Positions 32,909-41,727 of a stretch of 64,000 nt of DNA are shown here, piece after piece. The notes beneath the pieces are model-generated. The model did no database searches and was not told the DNA's origin. It saw only the letters and a program-made list of their open reading frames with translations. The translations under genes were made by a program, and so were the position numbers. Numbering within the stretch: position 1 is the stretch's first letter; the number at the start of each line of letters is the position of its first letter. The stretch is taken from assembly GCA_965215115.1 (NCBI GenBank), contig OZ244050.1, positions 3,286,001-3,350,000 on the forward strand, read 5' to 3'. The DNA is from CALDTK01 sp965215115 (lineage in GTDB: Bacteria; Bacteroidota; Bacteroidia; Chitinophagales; Saprospiraceae).

Positions 32909-34078
32909 TTGACGATACGCACTTCCTTACTTGCTTTCCTGTTTGTCCTGAGCGCCGACCGCGTTTTGGCGCAAGCCCCCGCGCCCGAGGTTTTGGCGAA
33001 AGCCGCCGACGCGGCGACCCCCGTTTTGGCGCAAGCCGCCCCCGTCGCCGCCCCCAACCTCGTCCCCAACCCCTCCTTCGAGGAGTTCCGCGTCCGCCCC
33101 CTCGGCTGGTACTTCAAGGGCGCCAACTACAACCGCGTCATGCGGTACTGGCGCTCGCCGACGGCCGCCTCGCCGGATGCCTACAACCCCGACGTGCGCG
33201 TGCCCCGCAACTGGGCCGACAAGGGCTTCGGGGACGCGACCCCGCACAGCGGCACGGCCATGAGCGGGCTCACGGTCTACGGCTGCGCCGACGGCAAGCC
33301 CCACTGCCGCGAGTACCTCCAGGTACAACTCACCGAACCTCTGGTGCGCGGGCAGCGCTACAGCTTCAGCGTCTGGGTCGCGGCCCTGCCGCGGGGGCTG
33401 CGGTGCAACGGCCTGAGCGCGGCCTTCGTCGACGTGGCCAACTACTACGATGACGATAGGCGCCTTTCGGCAAAACCGTTGGTGACCTTCACGCAGATCG
33501 CGGAGCCGGGCCAGGGCTGGACCGAGCTCGCGACCACCTTCACGGCCACCGGCGAGGAGCTGTACCTGCTGTTCGGCAACTTCGCCGAGGAGGCCGACAC
33601 GAAGACCGTCACGCCGCAGGTGCCGGACCCGCTCAACTTCGCCTACTACTACATCGACGACATCGCGATCCGCAAGGTCGAACCCTTCGCCCGCGTCGCG
33701 GCCGACCCGGACGACCTGAGCCGGAAGGTCCTGCGCGCCGGCGAGTCGATCACCCTGCGCGACGTGTACTTCGACACCGACAGCGACGAGCTCCAGCCCC
33801 GCTCGTTTCGCGAACTCGACAAGCTCGTCGGCCTCATGCAGCGCTACGCCGCGGCCCGCGTGCGCATCGTCGGCCACACCGACGACGAGGGCACGCCCGA
33901 CTACAACGAGGACCTGAGCCGCCGCCGCGCCGCCACCGTGGTGCGCTACTGCGAGGAGCACGGCATCGAGCGCCGCCGCCTCGACTCCGAGGGCCGCGGG
34001 CAGCGGGAGCCCGTGGCCGACAACAACACCGCCGAGGGGCGGCAGCTGAACCGCCGGGTCGTGGCCGAGGTGGAGTAA
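32909..34078 (+). CDS. OmpA-family outer-membrane/peptidoglycan-binding protein
   Basis: 389 residues from TTG 32909, the only usable start after the in-frame stop at 32888. A signal peptide (LLAFLFVLSADRVLAQ) leads to a beta-sandwich that begins NLVPNPSFEEF and runs to about residue 255, resembling carbohydrate-binding modules. The C-terminal OmpA domain binds peptidoglycan (VYFDTDSDELQPRS, VGHTDDEGT, NEDLSRRRAATV, NRRV). A -7-like box (TAGTTTTA, 32896-32903) ends five bases before the start codon. Three hairpin copies crowd into 74 bases just at and after the signal peptide (32963, 32990, 33023), and a fourth at 33462. Confidence 0.9.
   Translation: MTIRTSLLAFLFVLSADRVLAQAPAPEVLAKAADAATPVLAQAAPVAAPNLVPNPSFEEFRVRPLGWYFKGANYNRVMRYWRSPTAASPDAYNPDVRVPRNWADKGFGDATPHSGTAMSGLTVYGCADGKPHCREYLQVQLTEPLVRGQRYSFSVWVAALPRGLRCNGLSAAFVDVANYYDDDRRLSAKPLVTFTQIAEPGQGWTELATTFTATGEELYLLFGNFAEEADTKTVTPQVPDPLNFAYYYIDDIAIRKVEPFARVAADPDDLSRKVLRAGESITLRDVYFDTDSDELQPRSFRELDKLVGLMQRYAAARVRIVGHTDDEGTPDYNEDLSRRRAATVVRYCEEHGIERRRLDSEGRGQREPVADNNTAEGRQLNRRVVAEVE
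32963..33036 (+). repeat. Cluster of three hairpin-motif copies in the OmpA signal region
   Basis: GTTTTGGCGCAAGC at 32963, GTTTTGGCGAAAGC at 32990 and GTTTTGGCGCAAGC at 33023, all in the same orientation and reading frame, encode VLAQA, VLAKA and VLAQA. The spacings are 27 and 33 bases, multiples of three. This is the densest cluster in the window. Confidence 0.95.
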
Positions 34079-34149
34079 AGTGGGTTAATTGGAAAGTGAA
34101 GAGTGCGATAGTGGGCGAACGCACGGCACTCCAAGCTCGTCACATCTGA

Positions 34150-35220
34150 TTATCGAACTGTGATCCTCCCGATCGTCCGCTCCACCAGACTCCCCACGTA
34201 AAGCGTGTCCCCGCGCCAGACGGCGTTCGTGATGCCGACGAAGGGCTCGTCGAGGTCGGCAGAGACACCGAGCCGGTCCACGATGCGCCCGCCGTCGTCG
34301 AGCGCGATGATCTCCGAGTCGTACTCGGCCTTCGGCTTGAAGCCCGCGGGAAGTTTGTACACGACCTCGCGCAGGAACGGCTGGTCGGCGATGCCGTCGA
34401 GGGTGGCGTTGCGGGGATTGACGAGGCTCACCCAGAGCCGGCCGCGCGCGTCGAAGTTGAGACCGTCGGGGAAGCCCGGTAGCCTTTCGGCAAAACGCTC
34501 GGCGGGTCCGGCGGTGCCGTCGTCGGCGAGGGGGATGCGCAACACGCGGTAGCCCGAGGTCTCGGCGACGTAGACCGCGGAGCCGTCCGGCTCGACGGCG
34601 ACGCCGTTGGCGAAGGCGAGACTATCGGCGACGACGGTGAGGCGTTTGGTCGTCGGCTCGTAGCGAAACAGGCGCCCCGTGCGATCGTGGGCGAGCACGG
34701 CGGCCAGCACCTCGTCGAGGCCCCAGTGGCGCGTGGCCGAAGTGAAGTAAACGGTGCCGTCGGGAGCCACGGCGAGGTCGTCGACGAGCCCGAGGTCTTC
34801 CCCGCCGAAGGTGTCGACGAGGCGCTCGAGGTGGCCGAGCTTGTCGGTGCGCATGAGGCCCTGCGTGGCGTCGGCGACGTAGAGCCAGCGCTCGTCGGGG
34901 CTGAAGGCCAGCCCGAGCGGCCGGCCGTAGGTGACGGTGATGGGGCGCCACTCGAGGGCCCCGACCTCGAAGACGTAGAGGTGCCCGTTCGCGGTGCCGG
35001 TGTAGAGGTTGCCGAGCGAGTCAACGGCGATGTCCTCGGGGCCGTCCCCGACGGTGGCCATGCGCTCCAGGCCGTCGAGGCGGGTGTCGGCGGCGAGGTC
35101 GGCCGGCAGTGGGGCGGCGGGCCGGCCGTCGAAGGCCCGGAAGGGCGTCCGCACGGGCCAGCCGCCGAGGTAGGCGAGCGACGCGAGCACGAGGAGGAGG
35201 ACGATGTAGCGAACGCGCAT
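34150..35220 (-). CDS. SMP-30/strictosidine-synthase-like propeller protein
   Basis: 356 residues with an N-terminal membrane anchor or signal (MRVRYIVLLLVLASLAYLGG) and a six-bladed beta-propeller: GPEDIAVDSLGNLYTG, GRPLGLAFSPDERWLYVAD, LVDDLAVAPDGTVYFTSA, NGVAVEPDGSAVYVAET, FPDGLNFDARGRLWVSLV. These match the strictosidine-synthase-like / APMAP branch of SMP-30 lactonases, which hydrolyse lactones or esters. Catalytic-site residues cannot be judged by eye. A GCC/GGC hairpin copy at 34482 encodes FAER. Confidence 0.85.
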   Translation of the reverse strand: MRVRYIVLLLVLASLAYLGGWPVRTPFRAFDGRPAAPLPADLAADTRLDGLERMATVGDGPEDIAVDSLGNLYTGTANGHLYVFEVGALEWRPITVTYGRPLGLAFSPDERWLYVADATQGLMRTDKLGHLERLVDTFGGEDLGLVDDLAVAPDGTVYFTSATRHWGLDEVLAAVLAHDRTGRLFRYEPTTKRLTVVADSLAFANGVAVEPDGSAVYVAETSGYRVLRIPLADDGTAGPAERFAERLPGFPDGLNFDARGRLWVSLVNPRNATLDGIADQPFLREVVYKLPAGFKPKAEYDSEIIALDDGGRIVDRLGVSADLDEPFVGITNAVWRGDTLYVGSLVERTIGRITVR

Positions 35221-35537
35221 GGTTTAGTGGTGTAGGGCATTCGGTGGGACCGCGGCCCGGGGGATGGAACGCGAGCGCGCTAAGGTCCGCCAAGGGACGC
35301 AGAGGCTGCGCGGGCGGCTGGGCGGCGTCGGGGGAGCGGCTACCGTAGCACGGATGCGCGCCGTATGCTTGCCGCGCGTTCCGTTGAGATCGGCCGGGTG
35401 TAGGCCTGGCGTTAGACTGGCGCAGTGGCCAACGGATCGCCACGCGTCTCGAGCTTCATGCGCAGCCGCTTAGGTATTGCAAGGAATCACGCCCGGACGA
35501 TGTTTGGCCGAGTCGCGGATTCGCCTATCCTTGCGCC
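35221..35537. other. Intergenic, divergent promoter region
   Basis: 317 bases between the propeller gene (minus) and RNase HII (plus). It should hold two promoters. I see no RNA gene, convincing -7/-33 pair, motif copy or long repeat; composition is GC-rich throughout. Confidence 0.4.
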
Positions 35538-36206
35538 ATGCCGCTACGTCGTCACCACCGCCCCGGGGCCTTCGAGATCGGGGTAGACGAGGCGGGGCGG
35601 GGGTGCCTCGCCGGACCGGTGAGCGCCGGGGCCGTCCTGCTTTTCCCGGGGCGTCGCTCCCCGGCCGACCTCAACGACTCCAAGCAGATCGCCCCCGAGC
35701 GCCGCCGCGAACTGCGCACCTGGATCGAGGCCAACGCCCTGGCCTGGCACGTCGGCTGGGCCACGGTCGCGGAGATCGACGCCGAGAACATCCTCCAGGC
35801 CACGATGACGGCGATGCACCGCGCTGTGAACGGCTTGCGCCAAAACCTGCGGACGCGATTGCAAAACGATGCGGTGGTCGGGACGCTGCCGGCGGGTTTT
35901 GCCGAAAGGCTCCTCACCGCGCCCGAACCAACTTTGTCGCTGCTGATCGACGGGCACTACTTCCGGCCGTACCCCGGCCTGGCGCACGTCTGCCTGAAGG
36001 AGGGGGACGCCCGCTTCCAGAGTATTGCCGCCGCGAGTATCCTCGCCAAGACCCACCGCGATGAATTGATGGGAGCGCTACACGACGCTCACCCGGGGTA
36101 CGCTTGGGACAGCAACAAGGGCTACGGCACGCCCCCGCACTGCCGGGCCATCGCGGAGCACGGTCCGACGGCGTGGCATAGGCGGAGCTTTAAGTGGGGG
36201 AGGTGA
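35538..36206 (+). CDS. rnhB: Ribonuclease HII
   Basis: Removes RNA or single ribonucleotides from DNA-RNA hybrids. The acidic catalytic residues are in place: IGVDEAGRGCLAGP (first Asp and Glu), LLIDGHYF (Asp), and a fourth Asp in KTHRDELM; NDSKQ, AAASILAK and NKGYGTP complete the signature. At 222 residues it has the usual length. The segment between residues 95 and 132, which varies in homologues, is where two hairpin copies lie 63 bases apart (35833, encoding LRQN, and 35896, encoding FAER). Confidence 0.95.
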   Translation: MPLRRHHRPGAFEIGVDEAGRGCLAGPVSAGAVLLFPGRRSPADLNDSKQIAPERRRELRTWIEANALAWHVGWATVAEIDAENILQATMTAMHRAVNGLRQNLRTRLQNDAVVGTLPAGFAERLLTAPEPTLSLLIDGHYFRPYPGLAHVCLKEGDARFQSIAAASILAKTHRDELMGALHDAHPGYAWDSNKGYGTPPHCRAIAEHGPTAWHRRSFKWGR

Positions 36207-36355
36207 GGCGGTGCGGCGGTGGCTGTGCCGTCGGGGGCCTCGCCGATGACCAAGAGCGATTGAGACAAGGCCAGACGCTCGGACGTACCTGAGTTCTTCG
36301 AGCTAAAGTCCGGAAGACGCAGCAGCAGGCTAATCCTACACACCGTCCTGGGCGA

Positions 36356-36817
36356 TCACCTCCCCGTCAACATCGCGCCCGCCTCGCTGAGGGCCTTACC
36401 GAGCGAGCCGTACATGGCGTCCCCGTCCGCGGCCGCGCTGGTCCGGCTACCCAGGCGCGTGAGTGCGGCTCCGATTTTGGGGCCGTCGATGGTGGGTTTG
36501 TTGATTTCGGCGCGGACCATCTTTAGGTCGTCGACGAGGGCCTGGCTGCCGGTGCGCTGCGCCAGGGCGCTGATGTAGGCGTCGATCGTGCGGTTGGCGG
36601 CGTCGAGGGGGAGCTTGGTGAGGCCGCCGGCCTGCTCGACGCTCATCAGGACTTCGCCCGGGTCGATCAGCGGGGAGCCGGGCAGGCCGCCGGCGTCGTC
36701 GAGGACCACCGGCTGCTGGTCTAACCCTGCCTCGGCGGGGGAGTCGGCCGTGCGGGAGCTGCCGCAACTGGCGAGGGCGGCAACGGCAATGGCGAGGAGG
36801 AGGGGCTGGAGGCGCAT
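36356..36817 (-). CDS. Hypothetical lipoprotein
   Basis: 153 residues. The start MRLQPLLLAIAVAALASCGSSR has a clear lipobox (LASC, Cys about 18), so it is probably lipid-anchored. The rest is helical with an IDAYISALAQRTGSQALVDDLKMVRAEI segment and no named domain that I recognise. It stands between RNase HII and the tail-specific protease, divergent from the latter. Confidence 0.7.
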   Translation of the reverse strand: MRLQPLLLAIAVAALASCGSSRTADSPAEAGLDQQPVVLDDAGGLPGSPLIDPGEVLMSVEQAGGLTKLPLDAANRTIDAYISALAQRTGSQALVDDLKMVRAEINKPTIDGPKIGAALTRLGSRTSAAADGDAMYGSLGKALSEAGAMLTGR

Positions 36818-37052
36818 GGGGTTCGTTTAGCAAGCACAACGGCGATACGCGGGTGTCGTGTTCTGGCGAGCCCCCGGTTAAGCAAACCTTTTCGGCCCAA
36901 TAGTGGTATACTTATGGTCGGTGCGCAGGCGTTTCGGCCGGACGAGTGTTTGGCTGGTTTTGGCGAAAGCCGAACGTTATCCCGGGCGCCGTATACCTAC
37001 CCACAACTCCCCGCCCCCGACGCGATCGGGGCACCTCATACCCCCACCGAGC

Positions 37053-39260
37053 TTGAAGACCCTCCTCCTCCTCGCGTCCCTCGCCACCGGACTTATCTCC
37101 GCGGTGACCCTCTACCCCGCGCCCGACAATCCCGAGAAGGAGAAGGCGATCGTCTCGACGGCGATCAACGCGCTGTCCGGGCTCCACTACGAGCCCCCGA
37201 CCCTCGACGACGCCTTCAGCGAGAAGGTGTTCCGGCTGTACCTGGACAGGCTCGACGGCGCGCGGCGCTTCTTCACGCAGGAGGACCTCAACCTCTTCGA
37301 GGCCCACCGCAACCAGCTCGACGACGAGTTGCAGAGCGCGGACCTGTCCTTCTTCGACATCACCGAGGAGCGACTCGCCCTCGCGATGACGCGCAGCCAG
37401 AAGATCTACCGCGAGCAGCTCGCGCAGCCCTTCGACTTCACCGTCCAGGAGAACCTCGAGCTCGACGGCGAGAAGAAGCCCTTCCCCGTCGACGAGGCCG
37501 GCCTGCGCGAGGCCTGGCGCAAGGCCCTCAAGTGGGAGACGATGACGCGGCTCAACGACAAGCTCGAGCAGCAGCGCAAGGCCGTCGAGGGCGAGGACAA
37601 GGACGCGTCCGAGGCCGAACCCCTGAGCGCCGCCGACGAGGATGCGCTCGAGGAAGAGGAGGAGGCCTTCGAGGAGGACCCCGACGAGCTCGTGGGTAAG
37701 TCCTTCGCCGAGTTGGAAGCCGACGCCCGCAAGGCCGTCCTCAAGAGCTTCGACGAGTGGTACGAGCGCATGGGCAAGCTCAAGCGCGTCGACCGGCTGA
37801 GTGACTACCTCAATACCGTGACGAGCGTCTACGACCCGCACACCGGCTACTTCGCCCCCGTCGAGAAGGAGAACTTCGACATCGCGATGGCCGGGAAGCT
37901 CGAGGGCATTGGCGCGCGCCTCCAGACCGACGGTGAGTACACGAAGGTGACCGACATCGTGGTCGGGGGACCGGCCTGGAAGGGCAAGGAGCTCCAGGAG
38001 AAGGACGTCATCACGAAGGTCAAGCAGGAGAACGAGGAGGCCGTCAACATCGCCGGCATGAACCTCAACGAGGTGGTGTCGATGATCCGCGGGCCGAAAG
38101 GCACCCTCGTCGAACTCACCGTACGCCGCCTGGACGGCTCCATCCAGGAGGTCGTCATCGAGCGGGATGTCGTGGTGCTCGAGGAGGGCTTCGCGAAGTC
38201 GCTGATCCTCAACACCGAAGAGGGTAGCACGGTGGGCTACATCCGCCTGCCGCGTTTCTACGCCGACTTCGAGGACGACGAGGGCCGCAGTTGCGCCCGC
38301 GATGTACGCACGGAACTGGAGAAGCTAAAGACGCAAAACGTATCTGGCGTCATCCTCGACCTCCGCAACAACGGCGGTGGATCCCTGCGCGACGTGGTCG
38401 ACATGACGGGCCTCTTCATCGAGGAGGGTCCCGTGGTGCAGGTCAAGAGCCGCGGGCGTGCCCCGGAAGTGTTGGAAGACGAGGATCGCAAAGTCCAGTA
38501 CGACGGACCGCTCGTGATCATGGTCAACGAGTTCTCGGCCTCGGCGTCGGAGATTTTGGCGGCAGCCCTGCAGGACTACGGTCGCGCGGTGATCGTCGGC
38601 AACACCACCTTCGGGAAGGGTACCGTGCAGCGCTTCATCGACCTCGACGTGGCCCTGCGCGGCGCCAGCAACGTCAAGCCCCTCGGCAACCTCAAGGTGA
38701 CGACGCAGAAGTTCTACCGCGTCAACGGCGGCTCGACCCAGCTCGAGGGCGTGACCCCGGACATCAAGCTGCCCGACAGCTACGCCTACCTCGAGACCGG
38801 CGAGCGCGAGAACGACTACCCGATGCGGTGGGACAAGATCGCCCCGGCCCGCTACAGGCGCACCCCCGCCTACACGGCGAAGCTCAGCGAGGTCCGCGAC
38901 CGCTCCGAGGCCCGTACCAAGATGGACCCCGCCTTCCAGGCCATCGACAAGTACGCCCACGACCTTCGCGCCGAGCGCGACGAGACCGAGGTGAGCCTCA
39001 ACCTCGAGAGTTTCGCCCGCGACCAGAAGGAGCGCAACGCCGAGAGCAAGAGCTTCAAGGAGCTGTTCACGACCGTGGAAGACCTCAAGGCCGAGAACCT
39101 GCGCCTCGACAAGCTCCAGATGGAGAACGCCGACGAGGGGAAGGTGAAGCGCAACCAGGACTTCATCGACCGGGCGCGCAAGGACGTGCACCTGTACGAG
39201 ACGGTGTTGATCATCAACGATTTGATCAAGACGGACGTGCGGGTGGCGGAGCGGCAGTGA
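37053..39260 (+). CDS. prc: Tail-specific (C-terminal processing) protease Prc
   Basis: A periplasmic S41 serine protease that degrades proteins with unstructured C-termini. TTG 37053 gives a signal peptide (LKTLLLLASLATGLISAVTLYPAP); the frame extends to 36903, but that part holds a hairpin copy and no conservation. Domains in order: N-terminal helical region with an acidic insertion (EDALEEEEEAFEEDPDEL, about residue 200), a PDZ domain (AMAGKLEGIGARLQ, IRGPKGT), the protease core with catalytic Ser in NEFSASASEIL and Lys in TTFGKGTVQ, and a C-terminal helical domain. No motif copy except a degenerate one at 38562, beside the active-site serine. Confidence 0.93.
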   Translation: MKTLLLLASLATGLISAVTLYPAPDNPEKEKAIVSTAINALSGLHYEPPTLDDAFSEKVFRLYLDRLDGARRFFTQEDLNLFEAHRNQLDDELQSADLSFFDITEERLALAMTRSQKIYREQLAQPFDFTVQENLELDGEKKPFPVDEAGLREAWRKALKWETMTRLNDKLEQQRKAVEGEDKDASEAEPLSAADEDALEEEEEAFEEDPDELVGKSFAELEADARKAVLKSFDEWYERMGKLKRVDRLSDYLNTVTSVYDPHTGYFAPVEKENFDIAMAGKLEGIGARLQTDGEYTKVTDIVVGGPAWKGKELQEKDVITKVKQENEEAVNIAGMNLNEVVSMIRGPKGTLVELTVRRLDGSIQEVVIERDVVVLEEGFAKSLILNTEEGSTVGYIRLPRFYADFEDDEGRSCARDVRTELEKLKTQNVSGVILDLRNNGGGSLRDVVDMTGLFIEEGPVVQVKSRGRAPEVLEDEDRKVQYDGPLVIMVNEFSASASEILAAALQDYGRAVIVGNTTFGKGTVQRFIDLDVALRGASNVKPLGNLKVTTQKFYRVNGGSTQLEGVTPDIKLPDSYAYLETGERENDYPMRWDKIAPARYRRTPAYTAKLSEVRDRSEARTKMDPAFQAIDKYAHDLRAERDETEVSLNLESFARDQKERNAESKSFKELFTTVEDLKAENLRLDKLQMENADEGKVKRNQDFIDRARKDVHLYETVLIINDLIKTDVRVAERQ

Positions 39261-39580
39261 GTGTGGGCGAGGACGCGGTTTGGGACGGCATCACCGGCTT
39301 TGACGATCTGTGTGCCGACCCAGCGTTAATTTGGGGACGGTCTCTAGCGGAGGTCCTCGCCAAACTCGGCAGTCACTTCCGAAGCTCCCCCCTCCGCGAT
39401 GGCGAAGGGTGGAAGCTCATCCACGAGGATCAGTTCGTGTCCTACTCGTCGGGCTCCAGCCGGCACGGTCGGGTGCCGTACTACAAGATCTCGAGCGGGG
39501 TCGTGGGGAAGATCAAAGTCGTCGGGCCGGGTTACCTTCCGAGTGCCAACGACAACGCCACCTTGGTTTACGCAGAATGA
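39257..39580 (+). CDS. Small hypothetical protein, possible toxin
   Basis: 107 residues from GTG 39257, overlapping the prc stop by four bases (GTGA); a GTG at 39263 is also possible. The N-terminal part (AVWDGITGFDDLCADPALIWG) is helical; the C-terminal half has WKLIHEDQFVSYSSG, VPYYKISSGVVGKIKVVG and a beta-rich end. I recognise no family. Size, composition lower in GC than prc, and the partner gene seven bases downstream make a toxin or effector fragment possible, but that is only inference. Confidence 0.5.
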   Translation: MSVGEDAVWDGITGFDDLCADPALIWGRSLAEVLAKLGSHFRSSPLRDGEGWKLIHEDQFVSYSSGSSRHGRVPYYKISSGVVGKIKVVGPGYLPSANDNATLVYAE

Positions 39581-39586
39581 TTCGGG

Positions 39587-39964
39587 ATGCAGACGATTGA
39601 CTCAAGCGCGAGGTTACGCCACGCTGTAGGGGTGCTCAGGCATCTCGGCGGCCATGTCGCGTCGTACGGCGCGCTGCAGGACAGTGACGTAGATTTCGAA
39701 GAACTCGAAGGTGACTACGTGACTTTTCTGCATCCTTCTTTCGTGGATCAGCTTTTGTCCGATGGGCGGATTACTGAACTGGATCGGGCGCAATTGCTGG
39801 CGCTGCGAGACCTTATCTCGTTTGCGGACAACAGTAGTGGCGTCGTCGCTTGGGGCAATGCCGCCTTCCGTACCGACGGCTTCTGGAAACCAGTTCACGC
39901 CCTGGCGGTCGCGTCCTACAACTCTCTTTCGGAAGCCAGCGTGGGGCGCTTAGTGCCGACCTAG
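39587..39964 (+). CDS. Small hypothetical protein, possible immunity partner
   Basis: 125 residues from ATG 39587. Mostly helical (ARLRHAVGVLRHLGGHVASYG, FVDQLLSDGRITELDRAQLLAL) and acidic, as many cytoplasmic immunity proteins are, with no signal peptide. It follows the 107-residue gene by six bases and is less GC-rich than its neighbours, which fits a transferred two-gene cassette. No family is recognised. It converges on the bestrophin gene with 15 bases between. Confidence 0.5.
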   Translation: MQTIDSSARLRHAVGVLRHLGGHVASYGALQDSDVDFEELEGDYVTFLHPSFVDQLLSDGRITELDRAQLLALRDLISFADNSSGVVAWGNAAFRTDGFWKPVHALAVASYNSLSEASVGRLVPT

Positions 39965-39979
39965 TCCGTAGGATAGAAC

Positions 39980-40906
39980 TCAAAACACTTTTTCGTAGAG
40001 TTCCTTCTCGACGCCGTCACTCGTCACCCGGTCCTCTAGGATCTCGAATACGTTCTTCTTAATGGTATGCGCGATGTCGCCCGTCGGCAGATCGTTGCAA
40101 TCCAGGCCGAAGGGGTCTTCTATCTCCTCGCCGAGCAGTTCTACGCCCAATAGCGCGAACGTGATAAACATCCCGAGCGGCACCGCGAGCCAGGCGAAGG
40201 TGGCGACGAGGACGAAGGGCAGCAGCGTCACGTAGATCGTGATAAATATCTTCAGGTACACCGCGTAGCTGAATGGGATCGGCGTCTTCTTGATGCGCTC
40301 GCAGGCGCCGAGGATGTCGAGGAGGCTCTTGTGTAGCGGACCGAGGTTGATGTAGTCCGCGTTCGAGATCTCGCCGCTGGCGTGGGCGTCGGACAGGCGC
40401 TGGTAGAGGCGGCGGGCGATGAGGTTGGGGACGTGTTGCGCTTCCGCAAAACGCGCCCGCTCTTGTTCGCTGAGGTAGATGAGGTCATCGAGGTCGGTGC
40501 CGCCGCGTAGGTGTTCGACGAAGGCGAGGCAGAAGTTCGAGATCTGCTTGCCGAAGAAGCGCCGCACCTCCTCGTCGTCCCGCGGGAAGGCCGCGTGCAC
40601 GTAGATGGCCAGGTTGCGGCAGTTGTTGACCAGCGCGCCCCACTGCTTGCGACCCTCCCACCAGCGATCGTAGGCGGTGTTGGTGCGGAAGACGAGCAGG
40701 ATCGACAGCACGAGCCCCAGCAACGTGTAGACCGTCGTGTCGACCATGACGACCGCCATCGCCTCGAACGCCCGCAGGAGATACACCATGGCCGCACTGT
40801 ACGCCCCCGCCCACAGCGTCCACCGCAGGATGCGCTGCATCGTGTACGAAGTCCAGAAGTGGCGGATGTCGCCGAACCAGTTATCGTTGGTTTTGTAGAG
40901 GATCAT
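39980..40906 (-). CDS. Bestrophin-family (YneE/UPF0187) channel
   Basis: 308 residues with the bestrophin pattern: DIRHFWTSYTMQRI, then a first hydrophobic region containing SILLVFRTNTAYDRWWEGRKQWG (the signature R-T-N-x-x-Y-x-R-W), a helical middle part, two further membrane segments (FITIYVTLLPFVLVATFAWL; PLGMFITFALLGVELLGEEIEDPFG) and a cytoplasmic tail. Bacterial members form pentameric ion channels. The conserved EEIEDPFG block is present, so it is probably functional. A short-stem hairpin copy lies at 40440. Confidence 0.92.
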   Translation of the reverse strand: MILYKTNDNWFGDIRHFWTSYTMQRILRWTLWAGAYSAAMVYLLRAFEAMAVVMVDTTVYTLLGLVLSILLVFRTNTAYDRWWEGRKQWGALVNNCRNLAIYVHAAFPRDDEEVRRFFGKQISNFCLAFVEHLRGGTDLDDLIYLSEQERARFAEAQHVPNLIARRLYQRLSDAHASGEISNADYINLGPLHKSLLDILGACERIKKTPIPFSYAVYLKIFITIYVTLLPFVLVATFAWLAVPLGMFITFALLGVELLGEEIEDPFGLDCNDLPTGDIAHTIKKNVFEILEDRVTSDGVEKELYEKVF

Positions 40907-40990
40907 GCAGCGAGGTTGAGCGTGGTGGAAGCCGTTTCAGAAGTTTCAAGAAAAATTGAAACTTGGCATCTGCAACGGCGTTTGGGCAAT

Positions 40991-41608
40991 ATGCGACCGT
41001 ACTTCCAACGCCCGAGTGTCGAGTTTTGCCGAAAGGCGCTACAGGCCCTCGACGGTCAGCCCCTCACGTACTGGGAGCGCGGCGCCACGGACTGGAAGCG
41101 CATGCCGCAAGGATACGCGCACGCCCGGGACAGTGTCGCGCTCGGTCGCGGCGAGGAGGTCTGGGCTTTCGCCAAAACAGCCTTAACCCACTGGGACTGC
41201 TACCCGCAGGCGGACTGGATCGCCCTCTGCGAATACCCCCGCATCGAGGTCGGGCAACAGGTCATGGTGCTGTTCCAAATCGCGGGCCTCTGGTGGACGA
41301 GCCCCTGTCGCATCGTCTACGTCATCGACGAGCCTGATCGCTACGGCTTCGCCTACGGCACCCTCCCCGGCCACGTCGAGAGCGGCGAGGAGCTCTTCCT
41401 GGTCGAGCGCGACCCGCTCACCGGCGAGGTTCACTACGAGATCCGCATGATGGCCAACGCCGCCCACCCGCTGGCCAAGCTAGTCCCCCCTTTCGTGAAG
41501 GCCATGCAACAGCGTTTCCGCAAAACGTCCCTGCGCCAAATGAAGGCCGCACTAACCCAGGCAACGAGCGCGCAGCCCGCACTGCACCAACCAACGATCC
41601 CAACCTAG
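40991..41608 (+). CDS. DUF1990 family protein
   Basis: 205 residues from ATG 40991. The DUF1990 core is seen in GEEVWAFAKTALTHWDCYPQ, IALCEYPRIEVGQQV, and YGFAYGTLPGHVESGEELFLVE. The family is present in many bacteria and plants; its structure suggests a lipid-binding START-like fold, but its role is unknown. Three hairpin copies occur: 41023 and 41165, which encode FCRKA and AFAKT, and a degenerate one near 41512. Confidence 0.85.
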   Translation: MRPYFQRPSVEFCRKALQALDGQPLTYWERGATDWKRMPQGYAHARDSVALGRGEEVWAFAKTALTHWDCYPQADWIALCEYPRIEVGQQVMVLFQIAGLWWTSPCRIVYVIDEPDRYGFAYGTLPGHVESGEELFLVERDPLTGEVHYEIRMMANAAHPLAKLVPPFVKAMQQRFRKTSLRQMKAALTQATSAQPALHQPTIPT

Positions 41609-41690
41609 CGGCACATAGGCGCACAACCCACCCTCGTCCTCCGACTACACCCATTGCTGCCCCGGCCATTCCCGCCCAAACAATTGTGAC

Positions 41691-41727
41691 CCCTAGACCC
41701 TAGACCCCTAGAGCCCTAGACCCCCTA
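41691..41727. repeat. CCCTAGA tandem repeat
   Basis: Four CCCTAGA units within 30 bases (41691, 41698, 41706, 41714) end at the stop codon of the next minus-strand gene, where the fifth unit degenerates to CCCTAC. Confidence 0.8.
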
